From contig OU744731.1 of the NCBI GenBank assembly GCA_916613615.1, positions 58,720,289 through 58,784,288 on the forward strand: a DNA stretch of 64,000 nucleotides. Reading direction: 5' to 3'. This document shows, in pieces, positions 34,660 to 45,410 of the stretch. A program made the translations under genes and the position numbers. Origin of the DNA: Steromphala cineraria. Lineage: Eukaryota > Mollusca > Gastropoda > Trochida > Trochidae. Every line of letters starts with the position of its first letter. Position 1 is the first letter of the stretch. Below the pieces are notes generated by a model, which was given only the letters and a program-made list of their open reading frames with translations, was not told the origin of the DNA and did no database searches.

Positions 34660-36640
34660 ATGTTAGCCAATGTGTTTTAGTTATTTTAGTGACATGGGTG
34701 ATTGTTGAAGGCCACAGTGACATTGTTAATATTATGTTCTTGATGTTATGTCTTTATTCTTATGTTATTCCTGATAAATATCAAAGATTCTGTGACCATG
34801 ATCCGTATTTCCTTCAGTTCTAATGTAATATCTTGGCTCACGTGTACCATAACATCAAATGTTTCTTTTTAAGATATTGCTCTATATAGTAAGCAAATCT
34901 ACAAAAGAAACATATTCACTGTCTCATATGTACATATTAAGATTTCTAATTTTGTTCATTTATTAGTCAGTTTATATCATTATTGCTTCTAATTCTATGA
35001 AAACACCACAGCCTTTTTGTATCTTATCATTTTCTTACGTTTTTTAAAGTGCTCTTACTATATGTATTTATATATGTGTTTGTTTTCTTGTGTTCGTTAA
35101 AATTTTCTTTGTTGTGATAAATTGTTTTGTTCTGTGAATATGTTAAGGATATAACCCAAAATTCCCTCTGGATAATAAAGTATTTTCTGTATCTTATTAT
35201 TGGTAATAATGGGTAATAAGGACTTCATAAAAATAAAGTAGGAACAAGAGTGTATACATGTACTATAAATCTGTATTCGCTAAATGCCTACTTTGAAACA
35301 AATCTTAGCGATGCCAATATATTGCAGGTTTTTTAAAACTGAAAACATAACTTTCTTTTAAAGCTAAACTGTCGGAAACAATGTTTCATGTCTTTTGGTG
35401 TTTTTAAAACTACTTTGATATGAATCATGGACCATCAAATCAGTTCCAGAGAGAACTATAACCATACAGATTCAATAGATACAACGTGTGTCTAAAGTGA
35501 ATTAATGTTTGATAAAATTTAAGTAACATCATCTAAATCATAAAAAAATGATGCAAAATAAAAGTTTTAACTAAAACCGTTAATTTACCTAATTTTTTTA
35601 ATTTGTTACTCTGTGAAGTGTGAACAATGTCTAACTTTGTTTCTTGAAGAACATTGATACTAACATCATGGTGATAAAATTACAATTACCTCAGTCCACA
35701 TGAAACCTTTCAGCACCTAAGAAACTAAACTAATAACGTTCACTTTTCACAATTCATTTTCGTGCAGTATGAAAGTTGAAACTAATGAGAACACCAGAAA
35801 GAAAAATCTGTAGACATTGTTAATATATTATGCAGGTTATGCCAGTTCCTTTCACTCTTTCAGTAAATGAAGGTTCACCCCTTTTATAAAAATAAGTTTG
35901 AGATCTAGAGAATGCCATTACTAACATTTCATTAACCTATGTAGGCTTCATTTCGCAGCTCAAACTATTTGTTTTTTCTCAATAACAAAAGAAGTTTATG
36001 AAGGAGAATATTAAGACATTGATCATAATTTTGTACACAAAACTTCATTTTTTTGTTTCTATATTATGATTTTAGTCAAACTTTACCATAAGACTTTAAC
36101 AACATTTTCATGTAAAGACGCTAACATGTCAGGAAATGTCAATGTATGTAAGAGGTGCCAAGTAACATGATGACAGACATTACTCTGTTTTGAGTAGACG
36201 TTCAGAGATTTCAAAAACAACATGTTCAATTCGACCAATAACGCCATGTTACAAATCACACTGCTCTTTCTTAGTAAAAAATCTGATCATGAAGATCAGG
36301 ATAACTGTGTCTTGTCTCGCTATAACTTGTTGCAGTTAAGATCTCATACAATGATAACGCAATACATAAATACAGATTACAACAATCAAAGGTGTAATGT
36401 TCTTTTATATTAACTTTATAAACATCATCATTTACAAGAAAGAACCCAAGAGACTGGTTCGTGGCATTAATAGCCTTTCCTCGACATTACCTAAGGTCAC
36501 ATTCTTTCGTAGATACGAAGTAGTGAGACAAACACCGTTGTCCTAAGGGGAAGTTTTATGATGCTCTATTTGGTATTTTATTTAGATAACAAAAGAGTGA
36601 GTAAGATATTTAGGTGCCAGTTAGGCATAATTTACATAAT
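34660..36640. other. AT-rich DNA, no supported gene
   Basis: Only short chance frames are present. No repeat boundaries were recognised before the foldback element. Confidence 0.5.
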
Positions 36641-36702
36641 AGTTTTGCATGTCGGAAGTTTACGGAAGCGTATTAGTGTCACGGTGAAAAAACTTTTTAG
36701 AA

Positions 36703-37588
36703 CTATCTCCTACGTAGGAGATAGTATCTCCTACGTAGGACTTAATATCTCCTACGTAAGAGATAGTTTCTCCTACGTAGGAGATAATATCTCCTACGTA
36801 GGACATAGTATCTCCTACGTAGGACTTAGTATCTCCTACGTAGGACATAGTATCTCCTACGTAGGACTTAGTATCTCCTACGTAGAAGATAGTATCTCCT
36901 ACGTAGAAGATAGTATGTCCTACGTAGGAGATAGTATCTCCTACGTAGGACTTAGTATCTCCTACGTAGGAGATAGTTTCTCCTACGTAGGAGATAGTAT
37001 CTCCTACGTAGGACATAGTATCTCCTACGTAGGACATAGTATCTCCTACGTAGGACTTAGTATCTCCTACGTAGAAGATAGTATGTCCTACGTAGGAGAT
37101 AGTATCTCCTACGTAGGACTTAATATCTCCTACGTAGGAGATAGTTTCTCCTACGTAGGAGATAGTATCTCCTACGTAGGACATAGTATCTCCTACGTAG
37201 GAGATACTATCTCCTACATAGGACTTAGTATCTCCTACGTAGAAGATAGTATGTCCTACGTAGGAGATAGTATCTCCTACGTAGGACTTAATATCTCCTA
37301 CGTAGGAGATAGTTTCTCCTACGTAGGAGATAGTATCTCCTACGTAGGACATAGTATCTCCTACGTAGGACTTAGTATCTCCTACGTAGGACATAGTATC
37401 TCCTACGTAGATACTATCTCCTACGTAGGACTTAGTATCTCCTACGTAGAAGATAGTATGTCCTACGTAGGAGATAGTATCTCCTACGTAGGACTTAGTA
37501 TCTCCTACGTAGGACATAGTATCTCCTACGTAGGACTTAGTATCTCCTACGTAGGACATAGTATCTCCTACGTAGGAGATAATTTGTT
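36703..37588 (+). repeat. left array: 42 palindromic 21-bp units
   Basis: Each unit is centred on CCTACGTAGG, and many extend to the 18-bp palindrome ATCTCCTACGTAGGAGAT. Units differ at the junction (GATAGTATC, CATAGTATC, CTTAGTATC, AAGATAGTATG). The AAGATAGTATG marker recurs at 36903, 37071 and 37239, a 168-bp (eight-unit) higher-order period. Because 21 is divisible by 3 and the unit is palindromic, both strands are open and give SYVGD-type heptads; this is not evidence of a protein. Confidence 0.95.
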
Positions 37589-37589
37589 T

Positions 37590-39780
37590 CAGAAATTGAT
37601 CATTTAAGTGTTTTTTTTGCGTGTTTTCCTGTGTCTTTATTATTTATTGTTTGTATTTTGATGTTAATATTACATGATGTTCAAAGTTTAAATGTCGAAT
37701 GAATCATCGTTAACATCTGTATTAAAGTTTGTTGGTCACAAATGGATTATATATCTAACAGTTAACGTTATGTTATATTGTCTAGAGAACATTTGCCTTT
37801 ATTTTACTCGATCTTGTCATTACAATAAGTTCAATAACTGTGACTTAAGTGTGTTCATTTTAAAACCCAATTTCATAAAGGGATGGATCTAACAAAGAAA
37901 CATAATAATGTTAAACTGTCCATGTCACGTCTTATTTACAGAGAGGGGGCGTTAAACAATTATTCCATGTAATATTATATGAATATATGTTGATATTAAT
38001 ATATTATTTTAGTTGGAATTTTGGTAGTGTTTCAAACTTAAGTTTTGTATATATCAGCAAAAGGGAGACCGTTTCAAATCTGATCGAAAACTAAACTAGT
38101 TCTTCAAGTTCTTTTTTCATAGGACCACTCACTCGTCGAAATAACAATTTTTTTAAAATATGACAATTCAAGCTGTGTCTCAAAGGTTACAGACTCGCTT
38201 TTGTCAAGATAACCATTGTCGCCTCAATCTGATCTGATTGATTTAAATGCAGCTAAAGTTTTATATATAATCGACAAATATCTCAATTCTTTTCAAAGCA
38301 ACGCATTAGACAGTATTACAAAGCAACAGACAACAATATCCTTAAATCTTAGATTATAAGCAAAAGTAACGATTAATTTGTAAACGAAAATCAGTTTGAT
38401 TGAGTTTTGTGGTTTCTGTTTTCTGTTTTCATATCTTTTTTAATGTGCGGGCCAGCGACTGCCTTATTGTACGCTTCAAATAATACAAATACAAATGTAC
38501 CTTTTCTGCACTCCTCATAATTTTTTTTAGAATATTTGAGGCATGAATATTAACTTTTTGTGCGTTCTTTCGCTAAGAAAATACTGTTTGATTTCGCTGA
38601 ATACCGTATGCAACATTAGTCCTACATATAATACCATAAATGATACATTAAATACTACTTCTAGTATTGGAATGCGTATTGTGATTATTGTGAAAAAGAA
38701 CAATATAAAGTAGCAATGTTTACAGCAAGAGGATTCACATAAGTTGACGCAATTCTCTAAGACATCTACACTTTTGCCTTATATTATCTATGAATATTGA
38801 GATACATATACAAGTGATTCAAAGCAGAACAACTCGGCAAAGAATAAAAGATAGATAAGCGCTTCCTTAGATAGAAACAGCTTACGGACAATAGCAAATA
38901 TCTCAATGTGCGGTTCGATATTGTCTAGCCCTGGTTTGGAAACTTTTATTTCATACGGTGAAACTAGGTTTGTCGACCAAGCAATAGGCTTACCTAAAGG
39001 CCGCCCTTAAAAACAACAGAAGGTTGTACACATATAAATACTAAAAAATATTTTAATAAACCAAAAATACCATCTAACATCTTTATAATCAAAGCAATTT
39101 GTATAATTCGTTAAGGCCAAATGTTTTTGGAGAAGCCTAAGGTCAATTTATGCTACAAATACTAAGGAAATATATCACAAATGAGTGATAATAGTTTACA
39201 ACAAAATCGTTACTTTTGCTAATAAACTAGATTGAAGAATTAAGAATAGTGTTGTCTGTTAAGTTAAATTTACCCGATTAAGATGTGTGGCGATGATATC
39301 TATATGCAATCAGATCGATTCATCCCAGACTGGGGGCATCATTGATTATTTTGACAAATAGCGTGACTGTTAACTTACATAAAAGTAACTTTGAATCACA
39401 GTTCTGTTTATCATCTTTTTTACAATTTGGGTAAAGATGTGACTTCGTAACTTCGCCGAGTAAGGGGCCCGATGAGTCAATAACGCTTAGTAACAATATC
39501 TAGTTCAGTTTACGACCATATTGACCAAATTGAATTGTCTGTTAATAACAACAAATATCAATACAACATTATATGGTATAATTTGTTAAATGACCCAATT
39601 CAGTAAGAACAAAACTATACATATCCCATTTATGACCATCAAACGTTTAACAAAAATTTCAATAACTTCATTCATTATTCGATATTATGTAATATTAACA
39701 TCAACATATCAAATAGAAATAATTAATACACCAGCAAATAAACACACAAACCCTGTAAATTGAGCAATGTCTAATACGAA
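37590..39780. other. interior of the foldback element
   Basis: AT-rich, with no coding motif. Inverted homology between the two sides is visible as TTGATGTTAATATTACAT (37657) against its complement near 39700, and AGCAAAAGTAACGATT (38361) against AATCGTTACTTTTGCT (39206). Between about 38420 and 39180 I could not see convincing pairing. Confidence 0.6.
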
Positions 39781-39784
39781 TTAA

Positions 39785-40490
39785 GTCCTACGTAGGAGAT
39801 ACTATGTCCTACGTAGGAGTTACTATGTCCTACGTAGGAGATACTAAGTCCTACGTAGGAGATACTATGTCCTACGTAGGAGTTACTATGTCCTACGTAG
39901 GAGATACTATCTCCTACGTAGGAGATATTATCTCCTACGTAGGATATACTATCTTCTACGTAGGAGTTACTATGTCCTACGTAGGAGATACTAAGTCCTA
40001 CGTAGAAGATACTATCTCCTACGTAGGAGATACTAAGTCCTACGTAGAAGATACTATCTCCTACGTAGGAGATACTATCTCCTACGTTGGAGATACGATG
40101 TCCTACGTAGGAGATACTATCTCCTACGTAGGAGTTACTATGTCCTACGTAGGAGATACTAAGTCCTACGTAGGAGATACTAAGTCCTACGTAGGAGATA
40201 CTATGTCCTACGTAGGAGATACTAAGTCCTACGTAGGAGATACTAAGTCCTACGTAGGAGATACTATCTCCTACGTAGGAGATACTATGTCCTACGTAGG
40301 AGATAATATCTCCTACGTAGGAGATACTAAGTCCTACGTAGGAGATAGTAAGTATTAGGTTATTAAGTCCTACGTAGGAGATACTATCTCCTACGTAGGA
40401 GAAACTATCTCCTACGTAGGAGATGCTAAGTCCTACGTAGGAGATACTAAGTCCTACGTAGGAGAAAGTATCTCCTACGTAGGAGATAGT
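39785..40490 (-). repeat. right array: 33 palindromic 21-bp units
   Basis: Inverted counterpart of the left array, with the junction reading GATACTATC instead of GATAGTATC. One unit boundary is disrupted near 40347 (AGTAAGTATTAGG), and one unit has CTACGTTGGAG (40082). Array length differs from the left arm by nine units, as expected from independent expansion and contraction. Confidence 0.95.
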
Positions 40491-40575
40491 TCTAAAATAT
40501 TTTTTCACCGTGACACTAATACGCTTCCGTAGAAGTTAGATAATCTGATGTACGAGTGTGATTATAACAGCAAAA

Positions 40576-40640
40576 GAGCACCTCATTTTTAAGGCCAATT
40601 AAATCGCTCTGCGTTTAGCATCCCTCCTAAGCATCTCTGA
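40576..40640 (+). repeat. 65-bp interspersed repeat, copy 2
   Basis: Partner of 34254-34318. It may be the left end of the repeat B copy that follows directly. Confidence 0.75.
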
Positions 40641-40649
40641 GAATGTAAT

Positions 40650-41035
40650 CATTCATAAAATCCTCTTTATTTGAAGAGATGGATCTAAGTCGGACATGAG
40701 CGTGAGTTAAAAGGCTTCCTGATTAGTAAAGCAGGGATATTGATTTGGTATTGATCAAAACAGGACAAATCGTATACAACAAATTGAACATCCTGATTAA
40801 TCTTGGGAAGCTTGTGATGATAGGGATATAAATGGGGTCCCTTTTAACAAATGAAGTAATCCGAGTAAGTGGATTTTAGAACACACGAACTCTGTATCCC
40901 CATAAATATCATCACGCTGCCATTGCCATGTATGTGTCTCGCCAGTGTTAATAGGTCAGGGCTTATTTGACAAATGATGTAGTTCATTAGCAACAGAGTA
41001 TGGCATCAAAATGCTAATATAAACAAATTCACTTC
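40650..41035 (+). repeat. interspersed repeat B, copy 2
   Basis: Aligns along its length with the reverse complement of 11460-11845 (CTTGGGAAGCTTGTGATGA, GGGTCCCTTTTAACAAATGA, ACACGAACTCTGTATC). Confidence 0.7.
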
Positions 41036-41326
41036 TTTATAAGGATAACCTTAGCTTTAGTTGAGATACAGTAACAATAGCTTCTCGTTTTCTAAAACCA
41101 ATGAATTTGTCGGATCCGCACTCTAGGTTGTTATTTGCTTTGTTTGGTATTCACAGTCTTTATCAATACTTTATCCTATTCTGTAAAATATATCTATTTA
41201 AAGGTTTTAAAATAATAACAAACGTGCACTCCTAACAAGGTATGTGGATATTTTGTGATAGCTTGTGATGCTGAAATGTTCCACGTTAACAGTTGTCATG
41301 GCAAAGATGTCCTGCTAGCATTCCCT

Positions 41327-41392
41327 CTACACATGCGCACTTTACATTCTACACATGCGCACTTTACATTCTACACATGCGCACTTTACACA
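41327..41392 (+). repeat. three tandem 22-bp units with TGCGCA core
   Basis: CTACACATGCGCACTTTACA is repeated three times at 22-bp spacing (starts 41327, 41349, 41371). ATGCGCA resembles an NRF-1 half-site. The units are identical, so the amplification is recent. Confidence 0.85.
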
Positions 41393-41924
41393 ATCCTTCA
41401 GCGTTTCCTTTTTAGCATGATAGCATAAAGCTAAGCCGGATATCAACACATGACTATTTTGAATGTGTAAATCATTGTTCATGGAAACCATTGATACTTA
41501 AAGAAATAATACCTTTTTGTTTTGTTTTTGCATTTTCTGGAAATAAAACAGTTTGAATTCCTGACGAGGTTTGGAAACCCAGAACACTAATAAGAGATTA
41601 AAAAAGTTATTAAATAATCGTCATTATTGCCTCGTTGTGACCACATGCGGTCGTCCATCTCTTATGAATTATTATTTTGGCAAATCATTTTAGTGATACT
41701 ACTTTTAATTTAACATAATCAATGATATACTTGAAATGAATTGTCATAAAAGACAGATGCATTGGTGGTATATATAGATAAACAGAATTATCTCTTTTAT
41801 TGCCGTTCGATAGAATTCTTGACAGGAGTCTAATTTAACAGGATTTCGAAAGGAATTGACTGTAAAACCTTGAAAAATGGAAATCCTGTTATCTGCAGTG
41901 ATTGGTTATCAAATAAAGCCAATC

Positions 41925-42225
41925 ATTGTTCAAACTATCACTATATCCAATACATGCTGCTTTTGCAGGTCAATTGTAAGATTATATTTAGGGGGGAACT
42001 AGTTTATGGCAATGATATAGATAAACTATTTAGTAGCATGTATATATTTATGGTTAATGTTCATCTATACATTGATTGTGAGGCGTCCATACAACATGGC
42101 TACTTTGTCGTATTAGTTTTAATGTACCTAATCTCACCAAAGTGCCTACGGGGATCAATAAAATTCATGAGTTAATGGATGTTACAAATATCTAAAGCTT
42201 AACGAGAAATATTCACTTGACCAAT
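41925..42225 (-). repeat. interspersed repeat C, copy 3 (inverted)
   Basis: The reverse complement matches 9130-9420: AGTAGCCATGTTGTATGG, AACATTAACCATAAATATAT, ATGCTACTAAATAGTT and AAAAGCAGCATG. It is better preserved than copy 2. Confidence 0.7.
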
Positions 42226-42519
42226 CTATATGTGAGTTATCTATATACAACATTAGGAACACCTTTCATCCAAGAAATTACTTGACAATAACAGTATTTG
42301 GAGGTCATCTCACTAATACACCCACATCCATTCATAGCCTAATTGAGTCACCGTTGAGGTGAATCTATCATGCAGGCATTATGCATTTTACAGGTATTGT
42401 TTTTTATAATGGGAAAGTTGCATGAATCTACAAATCAAATAGACTATGCACACATAATAGTAATTAGATATATGTTACATAAGTCATGTTACATTCTAAT
42501 AATTACAAAATGGTTTTGT

Positions 42520-43250
42520 TACACTTATTTCCGCGATTCTGATTGGACGAGAGCGCTCAAAAACCTGCTGCCATTTCTCGATGAATGCAGAAAAATTTGC
42601 AACCATACCATGTGCATTCATTCCTTGTGACGTCACAATCACCTGACGCAATAGTCCGGTTTTGACAGTTGCGAGTTACGTTCTGTTGCAAAGACAGATA
42701 TAACATATCCTATCACTTCCCACCTGCGTTTGTAACAAGTAAATACATTCTTCTCACTAACACAATCCATACAGTCACCGGACAGACTGCATTTTAATAA
42801 CTACGAGTCCTCAAGCTTGTTCGCTCCGAGCGTCTCGCAAACGGCGGACATTTTGAACGTCATGTGATATGCTAATTAGGGTTATTCCGAAAATGCGGAT
42901 TCCGGTTAAGACGAATAGTGATTGCATTGGTGTCAATGGTTACGAAAACGAAATTTAATCTTCGGCCATTTTAGTTTATGGAGTTCTCAATTTTGATTCA
43001 ACTTTATATTGTTTTGTGTAACAAACCACAATCTCACGACATTGATGACAGATTTTTTTTTAAATAATTAGGAAAAACTTTGTTAAAATGTTGATTTTGT
43101 AATTATAAGGATTGTTTTACATGTTTTGTGCCTCTATCGATGTATAACAGCAACAAATTTTGTATAAAACCGCAAAGCTACGCTACGCGATTTTATACAA
43201 TTTGTTGCTGTCAACATCGATAGAGGCACAAAACATGTAAAACAATCCTT
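42520..43250 (+). mobile_element. probable element ending in a long hairpin
   Basis: The region starts near GATTCTGATTGGACGAGAGC, similar to the start of the 9556 insertion (TTCTGATTGGCTG), and ends in a long hairpin (43107-43170 against 43191-43250). A TGACGTCA palindrome is at 42628. Left boundary and target duplication are not established. No ORF is present. Confidence 0.4.
43107..43250. repeat. long hairpin, ~60-bp arms
   Basis: AAGGATTGTTTTACATG at left and CATGTAAAACAATCCTT at right, with CCTCTATCGATG and CAACAAATT.TGTATAAAA also mirrored. The loop contains GCTACGCTACGCG. Confidence 0.9.
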
Positions 43251-43259
43251 AAATAACTA

Positions 43260-43860
43260 TTGTACGAAAAAAGTGACGAACTACAGACGCAATGGTTGCC
43301 ATAAATACCAAATGCTTATAGAGACTATACACATCTTAAAAAAGGTACTATAAATACTTTCGTGATGTCACATTGTTTTATGAGTGATGAAGTCAGGGTT
43401 AATATAGGACACTCTACTCAACTGTGACTTTTGTAAATTGAACCTAATAAGATACCTTCCTAAAACCTCTAATAATTTATGGAATAAATTGAAATATCAA
43501 CAACCTGATCGTCTATCATCATGTTTATGAGAATAAAATAAATGTAAATGGTGGTATTTATGTGTTACGTTGTCAAACTAGTGGGCCAGCAATGTTTATG
43601 GGACAAAAGACATTTTCAGCAAGACTCTAATGAAACATGTTGGTGGTCAAGCGCCACTCAACACTTCACCTATTCGATGTTCCTCATAGCTAAAGATTGA
43701 TAGCAAAGAAGATTTGTTTTCACAATCAACTGAATTAATGGACTTTAACACCCACTTACAAAAGGTATATGTAGAACATACCTGTGTCCTTGGCTTTATT
43801 CTTGTTCTGACTTTTATGCAGCAGGAGCCAAGGAGTGTTCTAAAACTTTTTCTTCGTAAT
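43260..43860. other. AT-rich DNA without supported gene
   Basis: Nothing recognisable between the hairpin element and the MITE/LINE composite. Confidence 0.45.
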
Positions 43861-43866
43861 CATACT

Positions 43867-43891
43867 TTAAAGGGGAAGTAGCACGTTCTTA
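43867..43891 (-). mobile_element. TTAA MITE, copy 8, fragment split by LINE
   Basis: TTAAAGGGGAAGTAGCACG plus TTCTTA is the right-hand end of a reverse-oriented copy. It resumes as TTAGGGGTAATATATGG at 45207-45234 beyond the LINE. Confidence 0.75.
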
Positions 43892-45206
43892 AGATAAGAT
43901 AAGATAAGATAAGATAAATCTTTATTGCCCTTGGAAGAGAATTTGGATTGTCATGAATTGAGCACAGTAGTAATACAGAATATATATATAACAGGATATA
44001 AAAAGGCTAAAATATACAATAATAACAATTAACAATAATCACATGGTACATGGGAATGGCAGACTGGAACAGTATAATTTAGATATTTAAATGAGTAATG
44101 CTTGCTGGAATGAAAGACATCTTGGTGCGCCTTAATTTTACATTCGGAACTCGGTAGCGTCGTCCGGATGGAAGAAGTTCGTAGCAACTATGCAGGTAGT
44201 GATCGTTATCTGAAATTATCTTTTTTCCCGCACGCATGAGACTGTGTGAATAGATTGATTCTAACGTATCAAATTGTCTCCCTGAAATTTTTCCTGCAAT
44301 GTTGATCACTTTTCTCAGTCTTCCTTTTTCCTGCAAAGACAAATTTCCACACCACGACTGTATGTTAAAAGCGAGAACGGATTCAATACTACTTGAATAA
44401 AATAAAGACAACAAGCGAGAGTCAATGTTAAATGACCTAAGCTTCCGTAGAAAGTGGAGTCGCATTTGGCACTTCTTATATACATAATCCACATGTGATG
44501 AGAAGGTTAATTTATCATCAATTAGTGTTCCCAAATATTTGTAGTTGGAGACAACCTCTACCGTTTCCCCGTTGATAACAACAGGTGTAGTGGTCGATTT
44601 ATTTCTTCGGAAGTCAATTACAAGTTCTTTTGTTTTCTTTGTATTTAACTGGAGATAATTATCTTCACACCACTTCACGAGTCTTGATATCTCGCTCATG
44701 TAAGCTGTTTCATCTTTGAATAGACAGGAGAGTGCTGAATCATCCGCATATTTAAATAAAGAACAGTTCTCGTTGACACTAGTGCAGTCATTCGTATACA
44801 GTATAAACAGTACGGGCGATAATACACATCCCTGTGGAGCGCCGGTATTTATAGTGAGTTTTCTTGAAACCTTGTTCTTTATTTTAACATATTGTGATCT
44901 TTCCAAGAGAAATGATGATATCCATTTGATGAGGTTTGAATCAACGTTTAATGCCGCAAGCTTTCTAATTAGAATATGAGGTTGCATGGTATTAAATGCT
45001 GATGAGAAGTCCAAAAATAGAATTCGTGCATGTGCAGTAGGGGTCTCGAGATGTTCCAGAATTCTGTGTAGAAGACATGAAGTGGCGTCTTCAACTCCCC
45101 GTCTTGCTCTGTAGGCGAATTGCAGAGGATCGAGTTGACCTTGAACTTGATTCAAAAGACGCTGGAGAATAATTTTTTCAAAACACTTCATGATCACTGA
45201 CGTCAG
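43892..45206 (-). mobile_element. 5'-truncated non-LTR retrotransposon with AGATA/TATCT tail
   Basis: A 1.3-kb LINE 3' segment on the minus strand, ending in AATAAAG and then five or more TATCT repeats (43892-43918) in place of poly(A). It is inserted into a TTAA MITE with TTA repeated on both sides (43889-43891 and 45207-45209). Microsatellite 3' tails are usual in CR1/L2-type and RTE elements. Confidence 0.85.
44079..45197 (-). CDS. LINE reverse transcriptase fragment (CR1/L2/Rex1-like)
   Basis: A 372-residue uninterrupted frame covers much of the reverse transcriptase and its thumb. LFLDFSSAFNT (about residue 60) carries the first catalytic Asp. NTGAPQGCVLSPVLF (about 117) is the non-LTR PQG block. 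FKYADDSALS (about 147) is the YADD box with the catalytic Asp pair. NYLQLNTKKTKE and VVSNYKYLGTLID follow, and the end has LPSGRRYRVPNVKLRRTKMS before FIPASI, typical of the CR1/L2/Rex1 group. The upstream apurinic endonuclease and the first RT blocks are missing; the Met at 45197 is an internal residue next to the truncation. All visible catalytic residues are intact and there are no stops, so the insertion is probably young, yet it cannot be autonomous. It sits in the minus orientation inside a MITE. Confidence 0.9.
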   Translation of the reverse strand: MIMKCFEKIILQRLLNQVQGQLDPLQFAYRARRGVEDATSCLLHRILEHLETPTAHARILFLDFSSAFNTMQPHILIRKLAALNVDSNLIKWISSFLLERSQYVKIKNKVSRKLTINTGAPQGCVLSPVLFILYTNDCTSVNENCSLFKYADDSALSCLFKDETAYMSEISRLVKWCEDNYLQLNTKKTKELVIDFRRNKSTTTPVVINGETVEVVSNYKYLGTLIDDKLTFSSHVDYVYKKCQMRLHFLRKLRSFNIDSRLLSLFYSSSIESVLAFNIQSWCGNLSLQEKGRLRKVINIAGKISGRQFDTLESIYSHSLMRAGKKIISDNDHYLHSCYELLPSGRRYRVPNVKLRRTKMSFIPASITHLNI

Positions 45207-45239
45207 TTAGGGGTAATATATGGTGATGTCAGGAAAAAA

Positions 45240-45410
45240 TTAGCAAGAAAGAACGAAATCGCATTAATTGTATGGAATGGCAAGGTCAAATATCTCTTCA
45301 CGGCCAATGTAAATTTGCCAAGTATTGATGATAAAAATATTTGATACTCAAAGGGGCAGTAGCACGTTTTCAGGGGGAATATAAGGTGATGTCAGAAAAA
45401 TTTAAACTAA
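45240..45410 (+). repeat. local duplication, copy 1
   Basis: This 171-bp block, including the first 64 bp of the adjoining MITE, recurs at 47627-47797. I see one difference in the flanking part (AAATTTGCC against AAAGTTGCC). The MITE was therefore present before duplication. Confidence 0.9.

Larger units (their letters stand above)
36661..40531. mobile_element. 3.87-kb foldback-type element with palindromic tandem arrays in both arms
   Basis: The terminal inverted repeat TACGGAAGCGTATTAGTGTC starts at 36661, and its complement ends at 40531 (CGCTTCCGTA). GAAGTT flanks both sides (36655-36660 and 40532-40537), a possible 6-bp target duplication. Each arm runs in the same order: ~42 bp terminus, array of 21-bp palindromic units, then diverged arm sequence (37640-37760 against 39610-39740; 38190-38390 against 39190-39370). 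An unpaired centre of roughly 0.8 kb follows. The layout parallels Drosophila FB and sea urchin TU foldback elements. No transposase frame exists, so it is non-autonomous. Confidence 0.85.

Noticed and set aside
36558..37607. A 349-residue repetitive protein gene
   Set aside because: The frame is a by-product of 21-bp palindromic units; the opposite strand is equally open with the same heptads, and the array lies in a transposon arm.
39771..40508. A 245-residue repetitive protein on the minus strand
   Set aside because: Same explanation as the left array; the opposite strand is also open and the initiating Met lies in the terminal inverted repeat.
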